From positions 124,001-188,000 of the forward strand of contig JAXDKG010000017.1 of NCBI GenBank assembly GCA_034667225.1: a stretch of DNA of 64,000 nucleotides, read 5' to 3'. This document shows, in pieces, positions 51,586 to 58,312 of this stretch. Each line of letters begins with the position of its first letter. Position 1 is the first letter of the stretch. This stretch comes from DATMER01 sp034667225 (GTDB lineage: Bacteria > Acidobacteriota > Thermoanaerobaculia > Multivoradales > UBA5704). The notes beneath the pieces are model-generated. The model was not told where the DNA came from and did no database searches. It was given only the letters and a program-made list of their open reading frames with translations. The translations under genes were made by a program, and so were the position numbers.

Positions 51586-51987
51586 TCAGTCGTTCGGCTC
51601 GGCCAGCCGCTCCTGAAGCAACCGGGAGACCAGAGCCTCGTGCTCGCGCAGCCCCTCGCGGAGAAATGCAAGGGTTTCCTCGGTGAAGTTCGGCACTTGG
51701 GGCGGCGGCGCCTCCAGAGAGCGGACAGCGATCTGTTCGGCCCAGCGCCAGAAGACATCCATCGAGTCGGCGCCCAGGCACACGGCGGCATCGATCGCCT
51801 TGGGCAGCAACCGCTCGAGCAGGTGAGGGCGATGGCGGCCGATGGCGCACGCGGCTCCGAGGAACGCCTCGAAGTTGTACTCGGCGTTGTAGCTGGGGAG
51901 GTAGGACAGGAACGCCGCGACGACGGCCTCGTCGTCATCCCCCGAGGCGGGGTCGGCCATCCTCGTAAGCCGTCTGATCGACATCAT
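51586..51987 (-). CDS. Hypothetical protein
   Basis: The 133-residue predicted helical protein has no recognisable family: VVAAFLSYLPSYNAEYNFEA, then LGAACAIGRHRPHLLERLL and ending REHEALVSRLLQERLAEPND. Start 51987 is tentative; ATG 51960 (MADPASG) is possible. The gene lies between two other small uncharacterised genes on the same strand and a methyltransferase gene on the other. Composition is like a real gene. Confidence 0.55.
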   Translation of the reverse strand: MMSIRRLTRMADPASGDDDEAVVAAFLSYLPSYNAEYNFEAFLGAACAIGRHRPHLLERLLPKAIDAAVCLGADSMDVFWRWAEQIAVRSLEAPPPQVPNFTEETLAFLREGLREHEALVSRLLQERLAEPND

Positions 51988-52054
51988 GGCTCGATTCTAC
52001 AGCGCTCGTGGATCTCATCGAGGAGTAGAATGGCGAGCCGACAGGAGACCGGAC

Positions 52055-52906
52055 ATGGCGATCGAGAACGTTTCCGACACTGCGCGCTGGGTGGCCGTCT
52101 ACCGTGCCATGGAAACCGCGCGCCCGGACGCGATCTTCCGCGATCCGTTCGCCGACCGGCTGGCGGGCGAGCGCGGGCGCGAGATCCTGGAAGGAATGGC
52201 GCAGGGGCGAGCCTACGCGTGGCCGATGATCGTGCGGACGGCGGTGTTCGACGAGATCATCCTCGACGCCGTCGAGAACAAGAAGGTCGATCTCGTGGTC
52301 AACCTCGCGGCCGGACTGGATGCGCGCCCCTGGCGGATGCCGCTGCCGCCGTCCCTTCACTGGGTGGACGTCGACCTGCCCGGGATCCTCAACTACAAGA
52401 CCGGGATGTTGCAGGATGAGGCGCCCGTCTGCCGGTACGAAGCCGTCACGGCCGACCTGACGGACACGGCGGTGCGCCGGGAGCTTTTCTCCCGGCTCGG
52501 CGCAGGCTCGTCGCGCGCCCTCGTGCTCAGCGAAGGTCTGCTCGTCTATCTCACCCCGGAGGACGTGGCGACGCTCGCCGCCGATCTCCACGCGCAGCCG
52601 AGCTTCCAGGAATGGATGATCGACCTGGCAAGCCCGCAACTGCTCAAGCGGATGAAAAGGACCTGGGGAAAGGACCTGCCAGCGAGCGCGCCCTTCCGGT
52701 TCGCTCCGGCCGAAGGGACGGAGTTCTTCCGGCCCTACGGCTGGCGCGAGGCGCAGTACCGATCCCTTTGGGAAGAGGCGCAGCGGCTCAACCGGACGGT
52801 GAAGGGCGCATGGCTCTGGAACCTGATCGGACGGCTGTCACCCAGAAAGGTCCGGGAGGGCTTTCGCCGTTTTTCCGGGCTCGTGCTGCTCGAGAGGGTT
52901 GAATGA
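52055..52906 (+). CDS. SAM-dependent methyltransferase, TIGR00027 / leucine carboxyl-type family
   Basis: The 283-residue protein starts at ATG 52055 after AGGAGACC. Family hallmarks are ARWVAVYRAMETARPDAIFRD at the N-terminus, VVNLAAGLDARPWRMPLP for SAM binding, WVDVDLPGILNYKTGML, and VLSEGLLVYLTPEDV in the middle. It looks like the O-methyltransferase family that resembles leucine carboxyl methyltransferase. The substrate is unknown. It stands alone. Confidence 0.87.
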   Translation: MAIENVSDTARWVAVYRAMETARPDAIFRDPFADRLAGERGREILEGMAQGRAYAWPMIVRTAVFDEIILDAVENKKVDLVVNLAAGLDARPWRMPLPPSLHWVDVDLPGILNYKTGMLQDEAPVCRYEAVTADLTDTAVRRELFSRLGAGSSRALVLSEGLLVYLTPEDVATLAADLHAQPSFQEWMIDLASPQLLKRMKRTWGKDLPASAPFRFAPAEGTEFFRPYGWREAQYRSLWEEAQRLNRTVKGAWLWNLIGRLSPRKVREGFRRFSGLVLLERVE

Positions 52907-52931
52907 GCTAATCCGGCCGAGGATGGTTCCA

Positions 52932-53435
52932 TCACTCCCGTGGCCGGGTGTACAGCGCCTCGTGCTTGGAGCGGCCTTCGCGAACGACGTCGAGCACACC
53001 GTCCCGGGCCCAGCGGCGGAGGGTGGTCTGAGCGCTCCGGATGTCGATGCCGTCACGCAGCTTCGAGCCCCAGCGTTCGAGGATCTCGTCGACGAGCGAG
53101 GTGGCGCCGAAGGCCTCGCCGGGAGCCTTGGTCTCGATCACGCGCTCCAGCAGATCGGCGAGCCAGTGCCAGCCGCCGCCTTTGACCTCCTTGCGCGCCG
53201 GAGCCGAGCGCGGCGCCGACCCCTTGACGTCCTTCAAAAGCTCGCCCGCCGCCGCCGAAGCCGCCTGGAGAGCCTCGCAACGCTCGACCGCCTTCCGATG
53301 CTCGGCTTCGTGCAGAGCCCGCTTCCCGCCGTGAAGCGCCTCCTGCTTCGCATGCGCGTCCATCTGCTCCTTGTGGTGCGCGATCTTCTGCTGCAGATGC
53401 GCGACCATCTCGGCGACCGGCAGGTTCGAGCTCAT
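52932..53435 (-). CDS. Coiled-coil hypothetical protein with C-terminal winged-helix-like segment
   Basis: The 167-residue protein begins with a His/Gln/Lys-rich coiled coil (VAEMVAHLQQKIAHHKEQMD), a basic linker, and a C-terminal region of about 80 residues (WLADLLERVIETKAPGEAFG, then IRSAQTTLRRWARDGVLDVV) that looks like a winged helix. No family was recognised. The start is preceded by AAGGAG and, 14 bases upstream of it, by array 3. This gene may therefore be the one served by any regulatory function of that array. Confidence 0.62.
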   Translation of the reverse strand: MSSNLPVAEMVAHLQQKIAHHKEQMDAHAKQEALHGGKRALHEAEHRKAVERCEALQAASAAAGELLKDVKGSAPRSAPARKEVKGGGWHWLADLLERVIETKAPGEAFGATSLVDEILERWGSKLRDGIDIRSAQTTLRRWARDGVLDVVREGRSKHEALYTRPRE

Positions 53436-53448
53436 CCCAGCTCCTTTT

Positions 53449-53800
53449 TACGTCGCAAGTAGGAAATCTGGCCTGCAGGCTACCAGGAGGGGCGGTCTCC
53501 TGTCCATTTGGGCGACACAGAACTTTTATGCGCGACGTAAAAAGTCTCCACGCCGCCGGAAAACTTTTTGGGCGACGCAGAGACTTTTTGTGTCGCCCAA
53601 AATTCCGATGGGCGACGCTAAGAGATTCTGTGCCGCCCAAAATCTTTATGGGCGACGTGGAAGATTTCTGTGTCGCCCAGAAAGATTGCCACCCGTTTTA
53701 AAAAGTTCTGTGTCGCCCGAAATCTTCCTGCGTCGCCCAAAAGTTTTCTACGTCGCCCAAAAATTCTCAGGGTCGCCCAAAAAGATTTTGGACGACCTGG
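53449..53800. repeat. Phased intergenic repeat array 3: about 18 registers at exactly 20 bp with cores in both orientations
   Basis: An 11-bp core recurs exactly every 20 bp from 53509 to 53789, with weaker copies in register at 53449, 53469 and 53489. It appears in two mirrored forms in the same register: TGGGCGACGCA (53509, 53569, 53609, 53649) and TGTGTCGCCCA or TGCGTCGCCCA (53589, 53629, 53669, 53709, 53729). T- and A-rich bases such as AAAATTTT and TTCT lie between the cores. Copies at 53550 and 53689 are decayed. There is no open frame of constant phase and no gene. Confidence 0.92.
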
Positions 53801-53845
53801 AGCCAGTTGTCTCCGACCGGAAGGAGTGCGGCGCGCTTTTTTTCC

Positions 53846-53988
53846 CCTGGGACCGCCGGCATCTTGCCGGCCTCCCCGGGACATTGGGCCGAAGGCCCGG
53901 CGTTTTTCGCAAGGGCATCGACAATTGCCGGCGTTCCGCCGATTTCTCCGGACAAGCCGGCGGGGACGCCAGCGCTCCCAGGAAAAAT
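53846..53988. repeat. GC-rich palindromic intergenic segment
   Basis: Contains GCCGGCATCTTGCCGGC near 53859, GGGCCGAAGGCCC near 53886, and GCCGGCGGGGACGCC with AGCGCTCCCAGG near 53957-53982. Each is a strong dyad or part of a repeated GCCGGC/CTCCCAGG pattern like dispersed REP elements in high-GC genomes. It lies between array 3 and the amidohydrolase relic. Confidence 0.55.
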
Positions 53989-54225
53989 TCACCTCCCAGG
54001 ATTGACAAGATAGAGCTCCAGAGGGATGTTCGGCGTCTCCGAGATATGGGCATGCATGTCCATCAAGCCGGGGATGATCCACTTGCCATGGGCATCGATC
54101 ACCTGAGCTTCCCGCGGGACTTCGATCTCAGACTCTTTTTCCACCTGCTTGATTCGGTTTCCTTCAACGACGATCAGGCTGTCGGTGAAGATCTGCTCGC
54201 TAGCCTTGGGGTGGACGCCAGCCGA
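53989..54225 (-). pseudogene. Amidohydrolase N-terminal fragment
   Basis: The minus-strand frame reads QIFTDSLIVVEGNRIKQVEK, then EVPREAQVIDAHGKWIIPGL and MDMHAHISE, the standard N-terminal metal-binding signature (VIDAxGKxxxPGLxDxHxH) of metal-dependent amidohydrolases. A stop precedes it at about 54226 and a TGA follows after LYLVNPGR, where the homologue would be expected to continue with LVNGVTTVRD. There is no start codon with a ribosome binding site. It is the remnant of a deleted gene and overlaps the end of the 54200 gene by about 26 bases. Confidence 0.72.
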
Positions 54226-54637
54226 TCAATTCATAAGGACGCTGGAAGCGTCGCGGTACGGGATCGTAGGGCGAGGCGGATGCCGCGACGCCGAGACGTG
54301 CAGCCAGCCGGGCAAGGTGGCGGCGCCGCCCCCACGCCAGGACTTGGGCCTGCCGACGAGCGAGCAGGTACAGACTAGCCGGGTCCCCGGCGCTTCCGTC
54401 GGGCAATGCGCCGAGCATCGAAAGAGCCATGGGGAGAATCCGCCGCAAAAGCTCCAGGTCGTCTTCCGCGATGGCAGATTTGCGGACGGCGAGGATGACG
54501 GCATGAATGAAGACCGGCCCGAACGCAAGCTGCTGCGCCCAATATGTGTCTGTCCGCGAAGATCCTGAGCGCAGCTCCTCGAACATTCGGCCGAGCACCG
54601 GCTGCCAGCCACCCAACTCCGTCGGCTCTTCCTTCAC
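54200..54637 (-). CDS. Hypothetical protein
   Basis: The 145-residue protein looks helical (VLGRMFEELRSGSSRTDTYW, AQQLAFGPVFIHAVILAV, then RRILPMALSMLGALPDGSAG and LYLLARRQAQVLAWGRRRHL). It has no recognisable family. Two other frames are open here, but this one has the most protein-like composition. Start ATG 54637 precedes MKEEPTELGG; a weak AAGGAG-like site lies upstream. Confidence 0.5.
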   Translation of the reverse strand: MKEEPTELGGWQPVLGRMFEELRSGSSRTDTYWAQQLAFGPVFIHAVILAVRKSAIAEDDLELLRRILPMALSMLGALPDGSAGDPASLYLLARRQAQVLAWGRRRHLARLAARLGVAASASPYDPVPRRFQRPYELIGWRPPQG

Positions 54638-54709
54638 AGGTAGTCCTCCTTGATGAAACGGAGATTGTCCTGAACTATCTTAGTGTCGGAGGCCAGGGTC
54701 GGCAAGCGC

Positions 54710-55132
54710 TCACCCGGCTTGGCGGATTGCACACACCGACGTAGCCCGCGCCACCGCCCGTCCCTCGCCGTCTTCGAGCTCGCATTCGAGGTGGGCGGTG
54801 GTCTTGCCCCTGCGAACTACCCGGGCATGGGCTCCGAGCCTGCCTTCGACGACCGGCAGGAAGTAGCTCATCTGGAGCTGGAGGGTGGAGAAGGACTCGC
54901 CCTCGGCGGTGACGGTGGCGAGGGCGGCTCCCATGGCCACGTCGGCGAGGTCGCAGAAGATGCCGCCGTGGACCGTGCCCATGGCGTTGTGAAGGGTTTT
55001 CCCGGCCGTCAGCTCGATCCGCGCTTCGCCCTCTCCGAGCGAGACCGGCCGTACTCCTAGGAATTCCGTGATCGGCGCCAGCTCGAGATCTCCCGCTAAC
55101 CACTTCTGGACGTAGTCCGCGAGCCGGCTCAT
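54710..55132 (-). CDS. PaaI-family hotdog thioesterase
   Basis: The 140-residue hotdog-fold protein has the active-site segment LHNAMGTVHGGIFCDLADVA, with the conserved HGG, and the second half TAEGESFSTLQLQMSYFLPV and VVRRGKTTAHLECELED. The family hydrolyses acyl- or aryl-CoA thioesters. ATG 55132 overlaps the next upstream gene's stop by 4 bases, placing it at the end of the operon with the lipid desaturase and cyclopropane synthase-like enzyme. It may therefore supply or remove a fatty acyl-CoA. The frame continues upstream to 55402 in shadow. Confidence 0.84.
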   Translation of the reverse strand: MSRLADYVQKWLAGDLELAPITEFLGVRPVSLGEGEARIELTAGKTLHNAMGTVHGGIFCDLADVAMGAALATVTAEGESFSTLQLQMSYFLPVVEGRLGAHARVVRRGKTTAHLECELEDGEGRAVARATSVCAIRQAG

Positions 55133-55866
55133 GCCTTGCGCCCGATCACCTTGCGCCCGAAGCGGCGCAGCCATTCGTGATCGTTGCGCTGCGGCTGGGC
55201 GCCGCTCAAACGGGCAATGATCCATTCGAGACCGCGGAAGAGGCCGAGGCGGCCCAGGGTCCGATCGGCCCAGCCGTTGATGATGCAGTAGTTGAAATCG
55301 TGGTTTCCCTGGTGGTGCTGGCTGTGATGCCCGGTCGAAAGGACGAGGCCGGTCTTCTGCAGCAGGCGGATCCAGCGCGGCTGGCGCGCGCGGTGGCCGC
55401 ACTTGTGGAACTCCAGCATGGTGACCAGCATGATGTCGAAGATCACTGCTGCCAGCACCGCACAGGCCGCGATTGGGCCACCGTAGAGGATTGCGCCGAG
55501 GACGACTGGAACGATCAGGATCAGTGCGATATAAGAGAGCGTGCCCGCGTCGTGGAAGAAACTGATGTGGAAGATCCGGTTGGGGTAGACGTGGTGCTCG
55601 CGGACCTGCAGCACCATGCGGCGGAGAAACGTGATCTCTTCGTCGAACCAGGTGTCGAACGCCCAGTGCAGGATGCCGGAGACGAGGTCGGCGACGTACA
55701 TGCCGGCGAGGACCGCGAAGAGAATCCAGGGCCAGCCCGGCGAATCGTTGGAGAACAGCCAGACGAGGCCAGCCAGCACGGCTGCGCCGTTGAGCACGCC
55801 GCCGACGAGGTGGAAACGGACCTCGCTCGGCGTGTAGGGCGCTACCGTGAAGGCGTCTTCCTTCAT
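55129..55866 (-). CDS. CarF/PEDS1-type lipid desaturase (plasmanylethanolamine desaturase family)
   Basis: The 245-residue membrane protein has about four hydrophobic segments and the His-motif pattern of the Kua/PEDS1/CarF family: ADLVSGILHWAFDTW, LQVREHHVYPNRIF, then LEFHKCGHR and STGHHSQHHQGNHDFNYCII, and NGWADRTLGRL. CarF converts plasmanyl to plasmenyl (vinyl-ether) phospholipids. The presence of all His motifs suggests a functional enzyme. It overlaps both neighbours by 4 bases. It could also be a desaturase of other alkyl or acyl chains; vinyl-ether lipid analysis would settle it. Confidence 0.83.
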   Translation of the reverse strand: MKEDAFTVAPYTPSEVRFHLVGGVLNGAAVLAGLVWLFSNDSPGWPWILFAVLAGMYVADLVSGILHWAFDTWFDEEITFLRRMVLQVREHHVYPNRIFHISFFHDAGTLSYIALILIVPVVLGAILYGGPIAACAVLAAVIFDIMLVTMLEFHKCGHRARQPRWIRLLQKTGLVLSTGHHSQHHQGNHDFNYCIINGWADRTLGRLGLFRGLEWIIARLSGAQPQRNDHEWLRRFGRKVIGRKA

Positions 55867-57104
55867 GCCCAGGATTCCATGCCGGCCTTCGGCGCGCTGC
55901 CGGTCGAGGGCAACTGAAGGATCATGTGATGGGCGGAGAGCGTGCCGTTCTCGAACGAGTTGGCCGCCGACCAGAGATAGAGGACGAAGCGGCGGTAGAG
56001 GTGCTTGCCCCAGCGCGCGATGACCTCGTCGCGCTTCGCCTCAAGGTTTTCCGCCCACTTCTTGCAGCTCAGGAAGTAGTTGTGACGGTCGTTCTTGATC
56101 ACCACCACCTCGAACGGCGTGCGCGCCACTTCCGCGAGGTATTTCTCCAGGCAGAGCGGCGAGGTGTTGCCCTGGAACACCCACTTCGAGATGAACGAGG
56201 GCATGCCGTGCTTGCTGCCCGAGTAGGCGTCGAGGTACACCCGGCGGCCCGGTTTCAGGATGCGCTCGTATTGCGCCAGGGTGCGGCGATAGTCGGGCAG
56301 GTGCTCGGTGACCCCGAGGTTGACGATGGCGTCGAACGGCTCGGAGGGGCGATATTCGAGGAAGTGTTCCTTGACCACCTCGCAGTCGAAGCCGCGGCGC
56401 TGGATCAGCTCCTTCATGGTCTTCTCGGATTCGTCGGAGATCGTGATCGAGGTCACACGCACGCCCTGCTCGCCGGCGAATTGCAGGAACGATCCCCAGC
56501 CGCCGCCGATGTCGAGCACCCGCTGGCCGGGCTTGATGCCGCAGGCGTCGAAAGCGTATTGGAACTTGCGCACCATCCCCTCTTCCAGGGACTCGCCGTC
56601 GGCCTCGAAGAAGCCGTGCGAGTAGGCGCGCAGCTTGCTGTCGAGCCAGAGGAGGAAGAACTCGCGGTCGACGTCGTAGTGGCTCTTGATCCACTTCTTG
56701 TCGCTCTTGGCCTGGCCGAAGAGGAGCGGCGCGACGTAGGTGGCATAAAGGTACTGGAGCGCGTGCGGATCGCCGAGCACGGGCCGGTGCTTGAGGACGG
56801 TCAGCAGATCCCCTTCGATGTCGAGGTCGCCGTCCATGTAGGCCTCGGCCACGGCCAACTCGTCGAAGGCCGACATAGCGGCGAGGCCCTTGTCGGTGAC
56901 GATCCGGATGGTGAAGGCGGGCTCGCCCATGCCGCCGATATCGCCGATGGCATAGGCCGAGCGATCCGGCAGGCGCAGCTCGAAAGGCCGTGTCCGGGAG
57001 TCGCTGGCGCTCAGCGCGGCATGGCGCTGCCGCAGGCCATGGACCAGCGGGGGGAGTGGCTGACCGTCCGTCGTGACTGTTGCGGCATGGGAGAGATCGC
57101 TCAT
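55863..57104 (-). CDS. Cyclopropane-fatty-acyl-phospholipid synthase family methyltransferase
   Basis: The 413-residue protein has an N-terminal lipid-binding part (RLPDRSAYAIGDIGGMGEP, then VAEAYMDGDLDIEGDLLTVL) and a SAM-binding core: SHYDVDREFFLLWLD, then GQRVLDIGGGWGSFLQFAGE. GITISDESEKTMK-like motif and FDAIVNLGVTEHL follow. These are CFA synthase family features, although the usual Cys in the GCGWG motif is Gly here. It could form cyclopropane, branched or methylated fatty chains. It is the first gene of the three-gene lipid operon, divergent from the fatty acid desaturase gene. Confidence 0.86.
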   Translation of the reverse strand: MSDLSHAATVTTDGQPLPPLVHGLRQRHAALSASDSRTRPFELRLPDRSAYAIGDIGGMGEPAFTIRIVTDKGLAAMSAFDELAVAEAYMDGDLDIEGDLLTVLKHRPVLGDPHALQYLYATYVAPLLFGQAKSDKKWIKSHYDVDREFFLLWLDSKLRAYSHGFFEADGESLEEGMVRKFQYAFDACGIKPGQRVLDIGGGWGSFLQFAGEQGVRVTSITISDESEKTMKELIQRRGFDCEVVKEHFLEYRPSEPFDAIVNLGVTEHLPDYRRTLAQYERILKPGRRVYLDAYSGSKHGMPSFISKWVFQGNTSPLCLEKYLAEVARTPFEVVVIKNDRHNYFLSCKKWAENLEAKRDEVIARWGKHLYRRFVLYLWSAANSFENGTLSAHHMILQLPSTGSAPKAGMESWA

Positions 57105-57127
57105 CGTCCGCCCCCTTTCAGGTCGAG

Positions 57128-57155
57128 GCTGATTTTAGCCGAGCTGATTTTAGCC
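57128..57155. promoter_or_regulatory. Tandem 13-bp direct repeat in the divergent lipid promoter
   Basis: GCTGATTTTAGCC occurs twice, at 57128-57140 and 57143-57155, 15 bases apart, in the 83-bp gap between the divergent synthase and desaturase genes. It could be a pair of regulator binding sites or a local duplication. No known regulator consensus was recognised. Confidence 0.4.
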
Positions 57156-57187
57156 CATAAGGAATCGTGTGGCATCATTGGCCCCCT

Positions 57188-58312
57188 ATGATCCGATTCC
57201 TGCGCTTCGCCGCGTTCCGCTCGCTCTACGTGCTCCTGGCACTGGGCGCGATCTGGGGCTCGCTCCTCTGGGGACCCTGGCTGTCGCTGCCGCTCGCGGT
57301 CGCCATGCTGCATCTGGTGACGTACATCGAGCGCTGGACCGGGCCGAGCCCTCCGGACCTGGTGACCGCTCCCTCCTGGTTCGGACGCTGGCTCACGCAC
57401 CCTGAGGACGCGCACGGCCTGCTCTTCTGCCTCCTGCACTTCGCCGCCATCGGCTCCGCTTTCTGGCTCTGGCTCCACCCGGAGGTCACCGGCTTCGTCA
57501 CGCCCGGGCAGAAGCTCGGCTTTGCGCTGGGGGCCGGAATGTGGCTCGGCTGGTCCGGCGGCATCAACATGGGGATCAACTTCCACAGCCATGCCCACAA
57601 GCCGATCTTCAGGAACGACGCGCTGAACCGCTGGTTCGGCCGGCTGTGGACCGTCCCGGGCGGCATCCCTTCCTACTGGTGGCGCTACAAGCACCTGGCG
57701 GTGCATCACTCCCACCTGGGGGAGGATCGGGACTGGGTACAGCCCCAGCGGCGGGCCGACGGCCGCTACGAGAGCATGTGGACCTACGTCCTGCTGTACT
57801 GGCCGTGGCGCTGGGGCTATCATTTCGCTCGCGAGGTCCGCGAAGCCTCGGCCTCGGTGCGGCGCCGCTTCCTCATGGAATTCGCCATCTTCCTGGTGCC
57901 GTTTTCGATCCCCTTCTTCGTCGATCCCTGGATGGCCCTCGGGTTGTGGCTCTTCCCAACCTGGGTTGGCGGATCGGTCATCATGGGGATGGGGATGTAC
58001 GCCCAGCACGCCGGGGGCACCGACGAGAATCGGTACAGCCATACGACGACCTTCCTCTCTCATTTCTTCAACCTGACGATGTTCAACGCGGGCTTCCACA
58101 TCGAGCATCACGAGCAGCCCGGAGTGCACTGGAGCGAGCTGCCGCGGATGCACGCGGCGATGAAGCCCGAGCTGATCGAGGGCGGCGCCCATATCGTGCC
58201 CTACGGCATCTATCGCGCTTCGTCGCTGCTCAACTCATTCTTCCGCCCGCGGCAGGGCTGGCAGCGGTTCCTGGAGCAGCACCCGGATTATCGGCCGGAG
58301 AATCAGTCATGA
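57188..58312 (+). CDS. Membrane fatty acid desaturase
   Basis: The 374-residue protein has four or more membrane helices and three histidine boxes: NFHSHAHKPIF, HLAVHHSHLGED and FHIEHHEQPGVHW. These coordinate the diiron centre of acyl-lipid or acyl-CoA desaturases/hydroxylases. Alkane-hydroxylase-like members share these boxes, so chain type is not certain. ATG 57188 is preferred over 57167 (WHHWPP would be extra). It is divergent to the cyclopropane synthase-like gene and is coupled to the PQQ propeller gene through ATGA. Confidence 0.84.
   Translation: MIRFLRFAAFRSLYVLLALGAIWGSLLWGPWLSLPLAVAMLHLVTYIERWTGPSPPDLVTAPSWFGRWLTHPEDAHGLLFCLLHFAAIGSAFWLWLHPEVTGFVTPGQKLGFALGAGMWLGWSGGINMGINFHSHAHKPIFRNDALNRWFGRLWTVPGGIPSYWWRYKHLAVHHSHLGEDRDWVQPQRRADGRYESMWTYVLLYWPWRWGYHFAREVREASASVRRRFLMEFAIFLVPFSIPFFVDPWMALGLWLFPTWVGGSVIMGMGMYAQHAGGTDENRYSHTTTFLSHFFNLTMFNAGFHIEHHEQPGVHWSELPRMHAAMKPELIEGGAHIVPYGIYRASSLLNSFFRPRQGWQRFLEQHPDYRPENQS

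Noticed and set aside
54149..54568. A 139-codon plus-strand frame opposite the 54200 hypothetical gene
   Set aside because: Composition and lack of a start signal favour the minus-strand frame.
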